The translations under genes and the position numbers were made by a program. The notes beneath the pieces are model-generated. The model made no database searches. It had not been told where the DNA came from and saw only the letters and a list, made by a program, of their open reading frames with translations. Shown one piece after another: positions 27,997 through 36,791 of a stretch of DNA of 64,000 nucleotides; the first letter of the stretch is position 1, and each line of letters opens with the position of its first letter. Source of the DNA: Hafnia psychrotolerans (GTDB lineage: Bacteria > Pseudomonadota > Gammaproteobacteria > Enterobacterales > Enterobacteriaceae); the NCBI RefSeq assembly GCF_014639435.1, contig NZ_BMFZ01000001.1, positions 48,748-112,747 on the forward strand, read 5' to 3'.

Positions 27997-29682
27997 ATGA
28001 CTCTCCTTCATGATGAACACCTGACGCCGGTCAACGATAGCGTGCTGTCGATTGAAGATTACAGTCTGGATTACGTGCTGCCGGGTGGGGATGTTTTGCA
28101 GGTTTTGCGAAACATCAATATTGAGGTTAAACGCGGTGAAGTGGTCGGGCTGGTGGGCGAGTCCGGCTCAGGAAAAACCACGCTCGGCTGGTCAATTATG
28201 CGTTATATGGCCGCCAACGCCCGTGAGCGCAGCGGTTCAATCCGTCTGCTCGGCAACGATTTACGCCAGATGCCTCAGCAACATATTGAGGCATTGCGCG
28301 GCGGTAAACTGGGGATGATTTTTCAGGATCCCAGCGCCTCATTAAATCCGACGCTGACGCTGGGTGAGCAGGTGACAGAAGTCCTTATTCGTCACCGGGC
28401 GCTGACACCCCGCCAAGCGCATGAGCTGGGCGTTCAACTGCTTCACGACGTTGAACTTAAATATCCGGCCGCGATGATGCGGCGCTACCCGCACCAGGTC
28501 TCGGGCGGAGAAAAACAACGCATTTTGATCGCGACCGCCTTTGCCTGTCAGCCGGACTGTTTGATTATTGACGAACCGACCACCGCGCTTGATGTGATCA
28601 GCTCCGCCCAAATATTGGCGTTGTTCGCCCGTTTGCGCGAAGAAACGGGCGTGGCGTCGCTGTATATTTCCCATGATCTCTCCCTGGTCTCGGCTGTGGC
28701 AGATAGTGTCTGTGTGCTTGAAAAGGGCCAGATTGTCGAACAGGCGTCGGCAAAGCAGTTATTCAGTACGCCGCAGCACCGCTATACCCAAAAATTGGTC
28801 GCCGCCGTGCCTGATCCTGCCCACCGTTTACTCGACGACGAACCTGTCTCTCCGCAAGCCTTATTACGCCTCGAAAAACTCACTATTGATTACGGCACGC
28901 ATGGCCTGATTGAACGCTTATTTAAACGTGAGAACCGCCAGACCCGCGCGGCGAGTGACGTCAGTTTTACTGTACATCATGGGGAAATCCTGGGAATTGT
29001 CGGTGAGTCAGGTTCGGGTAAATCCACCTTAGCCAAAGCGCTGACGGGGCTGGTGCCGTTCAGCGGGAAGCTTAATTTCGATGGTGATGACCTGTTGGGT
29101 CGCGCGCAGATGAGCAAAGATTACCGCCGCCGGGTGCAAATGATCTTCCAGCATCCCGATGCCTCACTCAATCCGCGTCAGCGCATTGGTGACATTATTG
29201 CCCGGCCACTGCGGTTATACGGGTTACCCGAAGGAGAAACCGAAGCGCAAGCGGTGGCAAGATTACTGGAGGATGTCCGGTTACCCGCCGCTTTTGCCCG
29301 GCGTTTTCCGCATGAGCTTTCCGGTGGTCAAAAGCAACGTGTGGCCATTGCACGCGCCTTTGCCCATCCGCCTGATTTAGTGATTTGCGATGAGATCACC
29401 GCCGCGCTTGATGTGTCCGTTCAGGCGACGGTGATTGAATTATTGCTCGAACTGCGCCGTCGCTATGGAACGGCCTATCTGTTTATTACCCATGATCTCA
29501 ATTTGGTTCGCCAGATTGCTCACCGGGTCGCCGTGATGTATCGCGGTGATGTGGTGGAGTTGTTACCGGGCAAAGAGATGCAGCATCACGCACAGCATGA
29601 TTATACCCGCGCGTTATTAGCCGCGATTCATACGCCTGACGTCAACCCTACGGTTGGCGAAATACCCTTTGAACTCTCCTGA
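27997..29682 (+). CDS. Fused double ATP-binding protein (DppD-DppF type)
   Basis: 561 residues from the ATG at 27997 (AAGGAG SD); a longer frame from 27922 overlaps the permease. Two complete ABC domains in one chain. First: Walker [10 protein letters not shown], signature SGGEKQR, Walker [12 protein letters not shown]. Second: GESGSGKST, signature LSGGQKQR, Walker B VICDEITAALD, where Ile replaces the common Pro after Glu. It energises the importer. Fused DppD-DppF proteins are known in this family (GsiA-like). Confidence 0.93.
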   Translation: MTLLHDEHLTPVNDSVLSIEDYSLDYVLPGGDVLQVLRNINIEVKRGEVVGLVGESGSGKTTLGWSIMRYMAANARERSGSIRLLGNDLRQMPQQHIEALRGGKLGMIFQDPSASLNPTLTLGEQVTEVLIRHRALTPRQAHELGVQLLHDVELKYPAAMMRRYPHQVSGGEKQRILIATAFACQPDCLIIDEPTTALDVISSAQILALFARLREETGVASLYISHDLSLVSAVADSVCVLEKGQIVEQASAKQLFSTPQHRYTQKLVAAVPDPAHRLLDDEPVSPQALLRLEKLTIDYGTHGLIERLFKRENRQTRAASDVSFTVHHGEILGIVGESGSGKSTLAKALTGLVPFSGKLNFDGDDLLGRAQMSKDYRRRVQMIFQHPDASLNPRQRIGDIIARPLRLYGLPEGETEAQAVARLLEDVRLPAAFARRFPHELSGGQKQRVAIARAFAHPPDLVICDEITAALDVSVQATVIELLLELRRRYGTAYLFITHDLNLVRQIAHRVAVMYRGDVVELLPGKEMQHHAQHDYTRALLAAIHTPDVNPTVGEIPFELS

Positions 29683-29698
29683 AATAAAAGGTTTTACC

Positions 29699-30925
29699 AT
29701 GAACGCTGAACAGCTTTTGGCTTCTATCGATGATGACTACTGCCTCAATTTTTTGGCGCGGATGGTGCAACACAAAAGTTATAGCGCGACCGACGGTGAG
29801 CGCCAACTGGCGGAGTATATGGCCAGCCAGATGCAGGCATTGGGCCTTGAAACCCAGATGCAGGCCGTCCCCGGCGACCGCGTTAACGCGATTGGTACAT
29901 TACGCGGCGCGGGCGGTGGCGGAAACAGCCTACTGTTCAATGGCCATCTTGATACCAATCCCGTGACCGAAGGCTGGACGGTCGATCCCTGGGAAGGAAA
30001 AATCGACGACGAATTCATTTACGGTATTGGCGTGTCAAACATGAAGGCGGGAGATGCGGCCTATTTTTGCGCATTAAAAACGCTGATTGATGCCGGTGTG
30101 AAGCTTAAAGGCGATGTGATTCTGACCTACGTGGTCGGCGAATTGCAAGGCGGCGTGGGAACCATTGCCGCGATTGAACAGGGTATTAAAGCGGACTACT
30201 TTATCAACTCGGAGCCGACCGATGTGCAGGCCCTCACCATGCACGCGGGCTCGCTGATGTTCACCATTGAGCTGACCGGCGACACCCGCCATTTATCCAA
30301 ACGCGAAGAAGCCGTGGACGCCATTGTGGCCGCGCTAGACCTGGTGCCACAAATTAACGGCATGACCTTTACCGGCGCGAAAACCGCAGAGCATCTGAAA
30401 ATCAACCGGGGTCACATCGGGTCGATGTTCGGCGCATTAGGCCGGGATTTACAGGACTGGCGACCCCCTCAGGTGGCCGACTTTGTCAGGCTAAAAGGGT
30501 CCGCGCGTTTTGCGCCGGGTCAGAGCGTTGAGGGTGTGCTGGCAGATATTCAGCAATTACTGGATGCCCTGTGCGCAAAATATCCGGGTTTGCAGGCTGA
30601 ATTGTTTGATGATGGAAAACGTGACCGTCCAACGATGATGCCGTTTGAAGTGTCGCCGCAATCACCGATCGTCAAAGCGGTAGGGCGTGCTTATCGCCAA
30701 ATTCGGGGCGAAGATCAGCCGACTGGCGTGATAACTCCGCCGGCCTTTTATGGAACCGACGCCGCACATTTCTACCAGATGTTGGGCATGGAGGGCATCG
30801 TGTGCGGGCCGGGTGGGAAATTTAACACTATGCCTGACGAGCGCGTGCACATTCGTGATTTCCTGGATATCGTGCGTATTTATCTGCTGGCGATCCTGGA
30901 GATCTGCCAGCCAGTGGAAGGCTAA
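29699..30925 (+). CDS. M20-family hydrolase with a degenerate metal site
   Basis: 408 residues from the ATG at 29699. The M20 fold is clear (FNGHLDTNPVTEGW, then the dimerisation domain near 200-310, then a CGPGG motif), but several metal ligands differ: the usual GRGxxDMKGG is GIGVSNMKAG (Asn114 for the bridging Asp), the usual EE is GELQGG (Glu148-Leu149), and the C-terminal His of the HTPDE-type motif is Thr377 (TMPDE). His83 is kept. It may be inactive on peptides, use another metal geometry, or bind ligand. Last gene of the GntR-controlled operon. Confidence 0.85.
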   Translation: MNAEQLLASIDDDYCLNFLARMVQHKSYSATDGERQLAEYMASQMQALGLETQMQAVPGDRVNAIGTLRGAGGGGNSLLFNGHLDTNPVTEGWTVDPWEGKIDDEFIYGIGVSNMKAGDAAYFCALKTLIDAGVKLKGDVILTYVVGELQGGVGTIAAIEQGIKADYFINSEPTDVQALTMHAGSLMFTIELTGDTRHLSKREEAVDAIVAALDLVPQINGMTFTGAKTAEHLKINRGHIGSMFGALGRDLQDWRPPQVADFVRLKGSARFAPGQSVEGVLADIQQLLDALCAKYPGLQAELFDDGKRDRPTMMPFEVSPQSPIVKAVGRAYRQIRGEDQPTGVITPPAFYGTDAAHFYQMLGMEGIVCGPGGKFNTMPDERVHIRDFLDIVRIYLLAILEICQPVEG

Positions 30926-30945
30926 TTCCCTACCGGAAATCGATA

Positions 30946-30968
30946 GCCGGAGTGGCTGCCACTCCGGC
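30946..30968. terminator. Hairpin between convergent M20 and iminopeptidase genes
   Basis: GCCGGAGTGG-CTG-CCACTCCGGC is a perfect 10-bp stem. Plus-strand tail ATTGCCTTT and minus-strand tail TATCGATTTCC are only moderately T-rich. Confidence 0.65.
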
Positions 30969-30976
30969 ATTGCCTT

Positions 30977-31873
30977 TCACGCGATCTTACGTTGTAAAAA
31001 ATCCGCCACACAACGCATACAGGCTTCGCGTTCTTCAACGTGGGGCATGTGGCTGGAGTTTTCGAAGATCACCCATTCTGCCTGTTTAATGTGGTCAGCG
31101 AAGGGCTGCACGACTTCGGGAGCGGCTTCGTCATAACGGCCGGAAATCAGCAACACCGGGACTTCGATGGCGGACAGCCGGTCGATCACCGTCCACGCTT
31201 TCATGCTGCCGATAACGTGAAATTCGGTTGGACCGTTCATGGCGTGATACACCGTGGGATCGGCGTCCATCGCAGCGAAGGTGCGCAGGACTTCATCTGG
31301 CCACGGATCCAGACGGCAGACGTGGCGCTGATAGAACACCTGGGATGCCGCTTTGTAGGCCGCGCTGTTGATCGTGCCAGCGGTTTCATGCGCCAGTAGG
31401 GTTTCCTGCACGTCGGCAGGCAGCTCACTGCGCAGTCGGGCGGCAGCCTGTAGCCAGAGCGCCATCGACGCCGGCGAGTTAGCGATGACCAGGGCTTTCA
31501 GACCGGACGGCAGTGTGACTGCATGTTCAGCGCCGAGCATCCCGCCCCAGGATTGCCCGAGCAGCGCGTAATCCTGATCGATACCCAGATACTTAAGCAA
31601 ATTATCCAGCTCGGCCAAAAACAGCGACGGTTGCCAGAAATCCGTGGGTTTCGAGGGAAGGTGAGTGGATCGTCCATTGCCGATTTGATCGTAATGAATC
31701 ACTGCGCGGCCGGTTTCGGCAATATCCCGAAAGGCGTCCACATAATCATGCGTACAGCCCGGCCCGCCGTGTGCGATCACCAGCGGCGTGACGCCATTGT
31801 GCAGATCGCCGCAGATGCGATACCAGGTCTGGTATTCCTGAAACGGTGCATAGCCTTCAGTGAGGTTGACCAT
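30977..31873 (-). CDS. Proline iminopeptidase-like alpha/beta hydrolase
   Basis: 298 residues. Peptidase family S33: oxyanion motif [25 protein letters not shown], the nucleophile elbow GQSWGG with Ser, and C-terminal [14 protein letters not shown] (Asp) and [10 protein letters not shown] (His). It resembles the proline iminopeptidases/tricorn-factor-like hydrolases whose genes stand next to plant-responsive LuxR solos. It lies 100 nt downstream of the luxR gene on the same strand, with its own lux-box-like motif in between. No signal peptide, hence cytoplasmic. Substrate: peptide or other amide/ester. Confidence 0.92.
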   Translation of the reverse strand: MVNLTEGYAPFQEYQTWYRICGDLHNGVTPLVIAHGGPGCTHDYVDAFRDIAETGRAVIHYDQIGNGRSTHLPSKPTDFWQPSLFLAELDNLLKYLGIDQDYALLGQSWGGMLGAEHAVTLPSGLKALVIANSPASMALWLQAAARLRSELPADVQETLLAHETAGTINSAAYKAASQVFYQRHVCRLDPWPDEVLRTFAAMDADPTVYHAMNGPTEFHVIGSMKAWTVIDRLSAIEVPVLLISGRYDEAAPEVVQPFADHIKQAEWVIFENSSHMPHVEEREACMRCVADFLQRKIA

Positions 31874-31921
31874 TTTGTTTCCCTTGTCGGTGAATAATCA
31901 TCACAGGGTAAACATCAGGAC

Positions 31922-31939
31922 GGCGCTAAACAGCTAGTA
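31922..31939 (-). promoter_or_regulatory. Lux-box-like motif upstream of the iminopeptidase gene
   Basis: On the minus strand TACTAGCTGTTTAGCGCC shares ACTAGC, a central TTT and GC with the palindrome at 32805-32824 (11 of 18 positions). It lies 49 nt before the iminopeptidase start. Weak on its own; the shared hexamer and the position are the evidence. Confidence 0.35.
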
Positions 31940-31973
31940 AAAAAGATAGAAAATGTGGCGGTGCGTTTTCGGC

Positions 31974-32729
31974 TCAGCTATCCAGCAAACGGTAATGCAG
32001 TGCACGCACCACTGCTTGCACGCGGTTGCTGGCACCCAGTTTACGGGCCGCCGTGTTGAGATGCAGGGTGACGGTGGCAATCGAACGGTTGAGTTTGCGG
32101 GCAATTTCTTTGGCGGTTAACCCTTCCGCCGCCCACGCCAGGCATTCGCGCTCGCGTTTGCTTAACCGCACGTGCTGGCACGTCAGCACGCTGGTGTCGA
32201 ACAGCGGAAACACGCACTCCTGAAAGGTCAGTGCCAGCAGGCTCAGTTCTGCCAGTACGTCATGAACATCCAGCTCATGCCCGGCACCGGTATGAATGCC
32301 GGTCACGGTCACAAACCCACCGTTAGGCAGATGCAGCGGGACCGTCGCGCCGCAGGGCATATTGTTGTCACACATGTAATGAGTGACCGGTTTGTTGAGA
32401 TCACTGAGGCGATTTTGCAGTGACGTTTTATCCGGTCGCTGATAAGACCAGACAAACGGCGCGCAACTCTCTAACGCGTAATGCTGCACCGGATCCACCT
32501 GATAGTATCCGCTCTCCAGCCATAACCGTTGCATATCCCCCGGCACGTTGCACATATGCAGCAGCGACGGTGAGATCAAGTCACCTTCCAGCGAGCGGGG
32601 AACCGGCGTGTAATCGTAGATCAGGGCGTCGAACCCCAGACGCGACGTCTGGGCAAAAAGCTGATCAAAAGCGCCGTCTACCGTGGTCGCCCGCATCGCT
32701 TCGGTATTGTCTCTCACCGCGAGTTTCAT
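31974..32729 (-). CDS. LuxR-family solo regulator, plant-signal (PipR/OryR) type
   Basis: 251 residues from the ATG at 32729 (GGAG SD); an upstream in-frame codon at 32813 would add a non-homologous leader. Autoinducer-binding domain (about 15-165) and LuxR HTH (about 185-245: LSKRERECLAWAAEGLTAKEIA). Counting from the invariant DP (Asp79-Pro80), the positions of TraR Trp57 and Tyr61 carry Met66 and Trp70, the substitution pair typical of plant-associated LuxR solos that respond to plant compounds instead of acyl-homoserine lactones; Trp94 (TraR Trp85) is kept. No luxI is in the window. Flanked by the iminopeptidase gene and a divergent peptide importer. Confidence 0.9.
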   Translation of the reverse strand: MKLAVRDNTEAMRATTVDGAFDQLFAQTSRLGFDALIYDYTPVPRSLEGDLISPSLLHMCNVPGDMQRLWLESGYYQVDPVQHYALESCAPFVWSYQRPDKTSLQNRLSDLNKPVTHYMCDNNMPCGATVPLHLPNGGFVTVTGIHTGAGHELDVHDVLAELSLLALTFQECVFPLFDTSVLTCQHVRLSKRERECLAWAAEGLTAKEIARKLNRSIATVTLHLNTAARKLGASNRVQAVVRALHYRLLDS

Positions 32730-32804
32730 GAATTCATCTCCACCGTTGATCCTGCTTATGTTTAAAAAACATGCAATCGCAATGCCAGAATCCAGCAATA
32801 ACAA

Positions 32805-32824
32805 AACTAGCATTTTTGCTAACT
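32805..32824. promoter_or_regulatory. 20-bp lux-box-like palindrome between luxR and the second ABC operon
   Basis: AACTAGCATTTTTGCTAACT: 8-bp half sites that match as inverted repeats at 6 of 8 positions with a 4-bp centre, the length of a classical lux box. It is 75 nt upstream of the luxR start and 172 nt before the importer operon. A related motif lies upstream of the iminopeptidase gene. Confidence 0.5.
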
Positions 32825-32996
32825 ACCGCGGATGTGGCGCTAAGGCTAACGTAGGGGCACAGGGCAAAAGACCCTCACTGACGGAAAGCCGAAGGGGGTC
32901 GCCGGTGAATCCAATAAGGCGAGATTGCACCACCACGGTGCGCAATCTTCGCTGTCAGCCCAACCTGCACCTGCATATGCCATTAAGAGGATTGCC

Positions 32997-33935
32997 ATGC
33001 ACCGTTATCGTTTCCTGCTCTGGCGACCGCTGCAACTGCTGCCGGTATTGCTTGGGATCAGTGTTCTCACTTTCATCATGGTTCGCGCCATTCCGGGTGA
33101 TCCGGCGCGGATCCTGCTCGGTGTGCACAGTTCACCGGAAGCCATTGCCCGTATCCGTGCGCAATACGGGCTGGATGAACCGATCTGGCAACAATATCTC
33201 TATTTCCTGCGCAATCTGATGCAGGGTGAAATGGGCAAATCACTGATTTACCGCATTGATACGCTGAAGCTGATTATGTCGCGTATCGAACCGACCCTTT
33301 ATCTGGTACTCGGCAGCGTGCTGCTGGCGATGCTGTTGACTGTGCCGCTGGCCGCCGCTGCGGCGAGACATCGCGGACGTCTGGTGGATCAGGTGATCCG
33401 TCTGCTTTCCACCGTCGGCCTGGGTCTGCCTGCGTTCTGGCTGGCGATCATGATGATTTTGCTGTTCAGCCTGTCACTCGGCTGGTTTCCGGTCTCGGGC
33501 TACGGCAGCGATATGGGTGAACGTCTGCATCATCTATTTTTGCCCTGCCTGACGGTGGCGCTGGCGCTCTCGGCGGTGCTGACCCGCAACCTCCGCGCCA
33601 GCTTGCTGATGGAGTTGCAGAATGATTACGTCACCGCCGCCCGTGCGCGCGGGCAAAGCGAGAACCGTATTTTCTGGCGTCACGTGATGCCGAATTCGCT
33701 GGTGCCGACCATCAATCTGCTGGCGGTCAATATTGGCTGGCTGATTGGCAGCACGGTGGTGATCGAAAGCGTCTTTGCCATTCCCGGCATGGGGCAGCTG
33801 CTGGTTAAAGCGATTATCAGCCGGGACTACATGGTGGTGCAGGGCGTGGTGCTGGTGTTTGCGCTGGCGACGGTGGGGGTGAATTTGGTCGCAGACCTCG
33901 TGACGGTGGCGCTGGATCCGAGGGTGAAACTATGA
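32997..33935 (+). CDS. ABC transporter permease, DppB type (second importer)
   Basis: 312 residues from the ATG at 32997 (AGAGGA SD); the longer frame from 32925 lacks support. Six membrane segments, VRAIPGDPARILLG near the start, and the EAA loop VTAARARGQSENRIFWRHVMPN. First gene of a five-gene operon divergent from luxR. The stop overlaps the next start (ATGA). Confidence 0.93.
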   Translation: MHRYRFLLWRPLQLLPVLLGISVLTFIMVRAIPGDPARILLGVHSSPEAIARIRAQYGLDEPIWQQYLYFLRNLMQGEMGKSLIYRIDTLKLIMSRIEPTLYLVLGSVLLAMLLTVPLAAAAARHRGRLVDQVIRLLSTVGLGLPAFWLAIMMILLFSLSLGWFPVSGYGSDMGERLHHLFLPCLTVALALSAVLTRNLRASLLMELQNDYVTAARARGQSENRIFWRHVMPNSLVPTINLLAVNIGWLIGSTVVIESVFAIPGMGQLLVKAIISRDYMVVQGVVLVFALATVGVNLVADLVTVALDPRVKL

Positions 33936-34798
33936 AAATGAGCCTAACAGGCAACGTGCCCGCTCAGCGTCTGGCGACGTTTCACCTGCGCTGGCTGCCG
34001 CGTCAGCAGGCACTGCGGCTGGGCATGTTGATGTTACTGGTGTGGGTCCTGGTCGCGCTGCTCAGCCCGTGGATTGCGCCTTATGATCCGATTGCCCAGG
34101 ATGCCGCCGCGACACTCTTGCCGCCCAATCTGGCGCATCCGTTTGGCACCGATAACTTTGGCCGCGACATCCTCTCGCGGGTGATGTGGGGCGCCCGGGT
34201 AGACCTGCAAATCTGCCTCATCGGCGTTATTTTTCCGTTTACCTTCGGCACGCTGATCGGCGCGTTTTCCGGCTATCTCGGCGGCGCGGTCGATACCTTC
34301 TTGATGCGGGTCATTGACGTGGTGTTGGCGTTTCCGTTTCTGGTGCTGATGCTGTCGATCATCGCCATTCTCGGGCCGGGGCTTGGCAGCTTTTACATCG
34401 CGATGGCGATGGTCGGCTGGGTATCTTATGCCCGTCTGGTGCGCTCGCAGGTACTGACCCTCAAACACCGAGATTTTATTCTGGCGGCGCGCAGTCTGGG
34501 CTACAGCCATCCGCGTATTTTACTTTTACACCTGTTGCCGAATGCCCTGACCAGTTCGCTGGTGTTCTCGATGTCTGACTGCGTACTGGTATTGCTCAGC
34601 GGCGCGTCGGTGAGTTATCTCGGGCTTGGCGTCCAGCCGCCAGTGGCAGAATGGGGCGTGATGATCGCCGAAGGGCAAAGCTTTATCACCACGGCGTGGT
34701 GGATAACGACCTTTCCCGGCCTGGCGATTGTGGTGCTGGCAATGAGTTTCAGCCTGCTGGCTGACGGTCTGGGCGACAAACTGGGAGAGCGACCATGA
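33932..34798 (+). CDS. ABC transporter permease, DppC type (second importer)
   Basis: 288 residues. FGTDNFGRDILSRVMWGARVD and the EAA loop FILAARSLGYSHPRILLLHLLPN mark an OppC/DppC permease. The 4-nt overlaps with both neighbours indicate tight translational coupling. Confidence 0.93.
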   Translation: MKMSLTGNVPAQRLATFHLRWLPRQQALRLGMLMLLVWVLVALLSPWIAPYDPIAQDAAATLLPPNLAHPFGTDNFGRDILSRVMWGARVDLQICLIGVIFPFTFGTLIGAFSGYLGGAVDTFLMRVIDVVLAFPFLVLMLSIIAILGPGLGSFYIAMAMVGWVSYARLVRSQVLTLKHRDFILAARSLGYSHPRILLLHLLPNALTSSLVFSMSDCVLVLLSGASVSYLGLGVQPPVAEWGVMIAEGQSFITTAWWITTFPGLAIVVLAMSFSLLADGLGDKLGERP

Positions 34799-35787
34799 CA
34801 CTATTGCAGGTTAACGGTTTAACGGTTGAAGACCGGCAAGGCATCACGTTAGTGGATCAATTGTCTCTGACGCTGAACCCGGGCGACATTCTTGGACTGG
34901 TCGGCGAGAGCGGTTCGGGCAAAACCCTGAGCTGCCGGGCGATGATGCGCCTTTTGCCCGGTGAAGGACTGACGATCAGCGGTGGCGAGATCCGGTTTAA
35001 TGGCACGGATTTACTGACCCTGAGTGATAAACGTATGACGGCGATCCGTGGGCGGGAAATCGGCATGATTTTCCAGAATCCGGCCAGCCACCTTAATCCG
35101 GTGATGACCATCGGCCAGCAAATTGCCGAAAGCCGTCGCTTACATTTCGGTGCGAGCCGCCGTGAAGCCCATCTTCAGGCGATAGCGTTATTGCGGCAGG
35201 TCGGCATTCCTGATCCGCAGCGCCGTGCAGACAATTATCCCCATGAGTTTTCCGGCGGCATGCGCCAGCGCGCGATGATCGCTGTCGCCCTGGCTTGCGA
35301 GCCGAAAATGCTGATCGCCGACGAACCCACCACCGCGCTGGACGTTACCGTGCAGATGCAGATTTTACGGCTGCTCCGTGATCTGCGCGACCGTCTGGGG
35401 ATCGCCATTATTCTGATTACGCACGATCTTGGCGTGGTGGCACAAACCTGTGACCGTATTGCGGTGATGTACGGCGGCAGGCTATGCGAAACCGGTGAGA
35501 AACGTCCGGTACTGGCACAGGCGCTACACCCTTATACCCGCGGTTTGATTGACTGTCAGCCAGTCAGCGAAGGCGGCACCGGGCGGCTGGTCACACTACC
35601 CGGCCAGCCGCCGGTTGCGGCGAGTTTCCCTGTCGGCTGTCGCTTTCATCCCCGCTGCACCCGAGCCACGCCGCTGTGCCAGCACCTTCAGCCAGCCATG
35701 CAAACCGCTTCATTGGCTCACAGCCACGTGGCCGCCTGCCATCATCCGCTGCACGTTATGACATCCGGGAGTGAATATGGTCAATAA
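34795..35787 (+). CDS. ABC transporter ATP-binding protein, DppD type
   Basis: 330 residues. Walker [12 protein letters not shown]-loop [10 protein letters not shown], signature FSGGMRQRA, Walker [13 protein letters not shown]-loop ITHDLG, and the C-terminal oligopeptide/dipeptide extension with Cys residues in [16 protein letters not shown], which in DppD/OppD proteins can hold an iron-sulfur cluster. It overlaps the next gene by 11 nt. Confidence 0.93.
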   Translation: MTLLQVNGLTVEDRQGITLVDQLSLTLNPGDILGLVGESGSGKTLSCRAMMRLLPGEGLTISGGEIRFNGTDLLTLSDKRMTAIRGREIGMIFQNPASHLNPVMTIGQQIAESRRLHFGASRREAHLQAIALLRQVGIPDPQRRADNYPHEFSGGMRQRAMIAVALACEPKMLIADEPTTALDVTVQMQILRLLRDLRDRLGIAIILITHDLGVVAQTCDRIAVMYGGRLCETGEKRPVLAQALHPYTRGLIDCQPVSEGGTGRLVTLPGQPPVAASFPVGCRFHPRCTRATPLCQHLQPAMQTASLAHSHVAACHHPLHVMTSGSEYGQ

Positions 35788-36790
35788 ACCCTACCCGCTG
35801 CTGGAAGTTGAAGAACTGTCCGTGGTGTTTCCTGTCTCTGGCGGTTTTGGTCTTAAAAAACGTTATGTGCAGGCGGTGAATGGTGTTTCGTTACACATCA
35901 ACGCGGGGGAAACGCTGGGGCTGGTCGGTGAATCGGGCAGCGGCAAAAGTACGCTCGGCAGGGCGATACTGCATCTGGAAACCGCCAGCGCCGGACGCGT
36001 GCGGTTTCGCGGGCAACTGATCACCGACGGCGTGAAGCCGGATATCGCCCGTCTGCGCCAACAAACCGCGATGATTTTTCAGGATCCGTTCTCCTCGCTG
36101 AACCCGCGTCAGACGCTGGGGGAAAGTATCAGCGAAGTGCTGCGTGTGCATCAAAAAGTGACGAAAGCAGACATTCCTGCGCGGGTCAGCGAACTGCTGA
36201 CGCTGGTCGGCCTCAGCCCGGAACATGCGGGTAAACGGCCACAGGCGCTGAGCGGCGGGCAGTGTCAGCGCGCCGGCATTGCCCGCGCGCTGGCGATCGA
36301 ACCGCGACTGATCGTCGCTGATGAGTGCGTGGCCGCGCTGGATGTGTCGATTCAGGCACAAATCATTAATTTGCTGATGGATCTGCGCGAAAACATGGGG
36401 TTGGCGATCCTGTTTATCGCCCATGATCTGGCGATTGTCCGCCGTCTGTGCGACCGCGTGGCCGTGATGTACCTCGGGCGCATCGTCGAAAGCGGCCCGA
36501 CGCAGACCGTGTTTAACACACCGCGCCATCCTTATACCGCCGCGCTGGTGGCGGCCATTCCAGAAATCGACCCCGACCGGCCACTGCCGGCGCATCCGCT
36601 ACAGGGCGAGCCGCCAAGCCCGGTCTCTTTGCCGGCGGGCTGCGCTTTTCACCCACGCTGTGTTCACGCACTTCCCGCGTGCAGACAGGGCGCGGTACCA
36701 GAAACCCGGCATATTGCCGACCATGCCTTCGCCTGTGTGCTTGATAGCCACAGCCGCGACAGGCTTTATCCGATGACTGAAGGAATGTGA
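35777..36790 (+). CDS. ABC transporter ATP-binding protein, DppF type
   Basis: 337 residues from the ATG at 35777, spaced correctly from GGGAG; a GTG six bases earlier is less well placed. Walker A GESGSGKST, signature LSGGQCQRA, Walker B IVADECVAALD (Cys-Val in place of Pro-Thr), H-loop IAHDLA, and the CAFHPRCVHALPACRQ extension. Second ATPase of the importer. Confidence 0.92.
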   Translation: MVNKPYPLLEVEELSVVFPVSGGFGLKKRYVQAVNGVSLHINAGETLGLVGESGSGKSTLGRAILHLETASAGRVRFRGQLITDGVKPDIARLRQQTAMIFQDPFSSLNPRQTLGESISEVLRVHQKVTKADIPARVSELLTLVGLSPEHAGKRPQALSGGQCQRAGIARALAIEPRLIVADECVAALDVSIQAQIINLLMDLRENMGLAILFIAHDLAIVRRLCDRVAVMYLGRIVESGPTQTVFNTPRHPYTAALVAAIPEIDPDRPLPAHPLQGEPPSPVSLPAGCAFHPRCVHALPACRQGAVPETRHIADHAFACVLDSHSRDRLYPMTEGM

Positions 36791-36791
36791 C

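Noticed and set aside
35891..36595. Minus-strand open frame of 234 codons
   Set aside because: Antisense to the DppF-type ATPase gene; the translated sequence is rich in Arg, Gln and His and lacks any motif.
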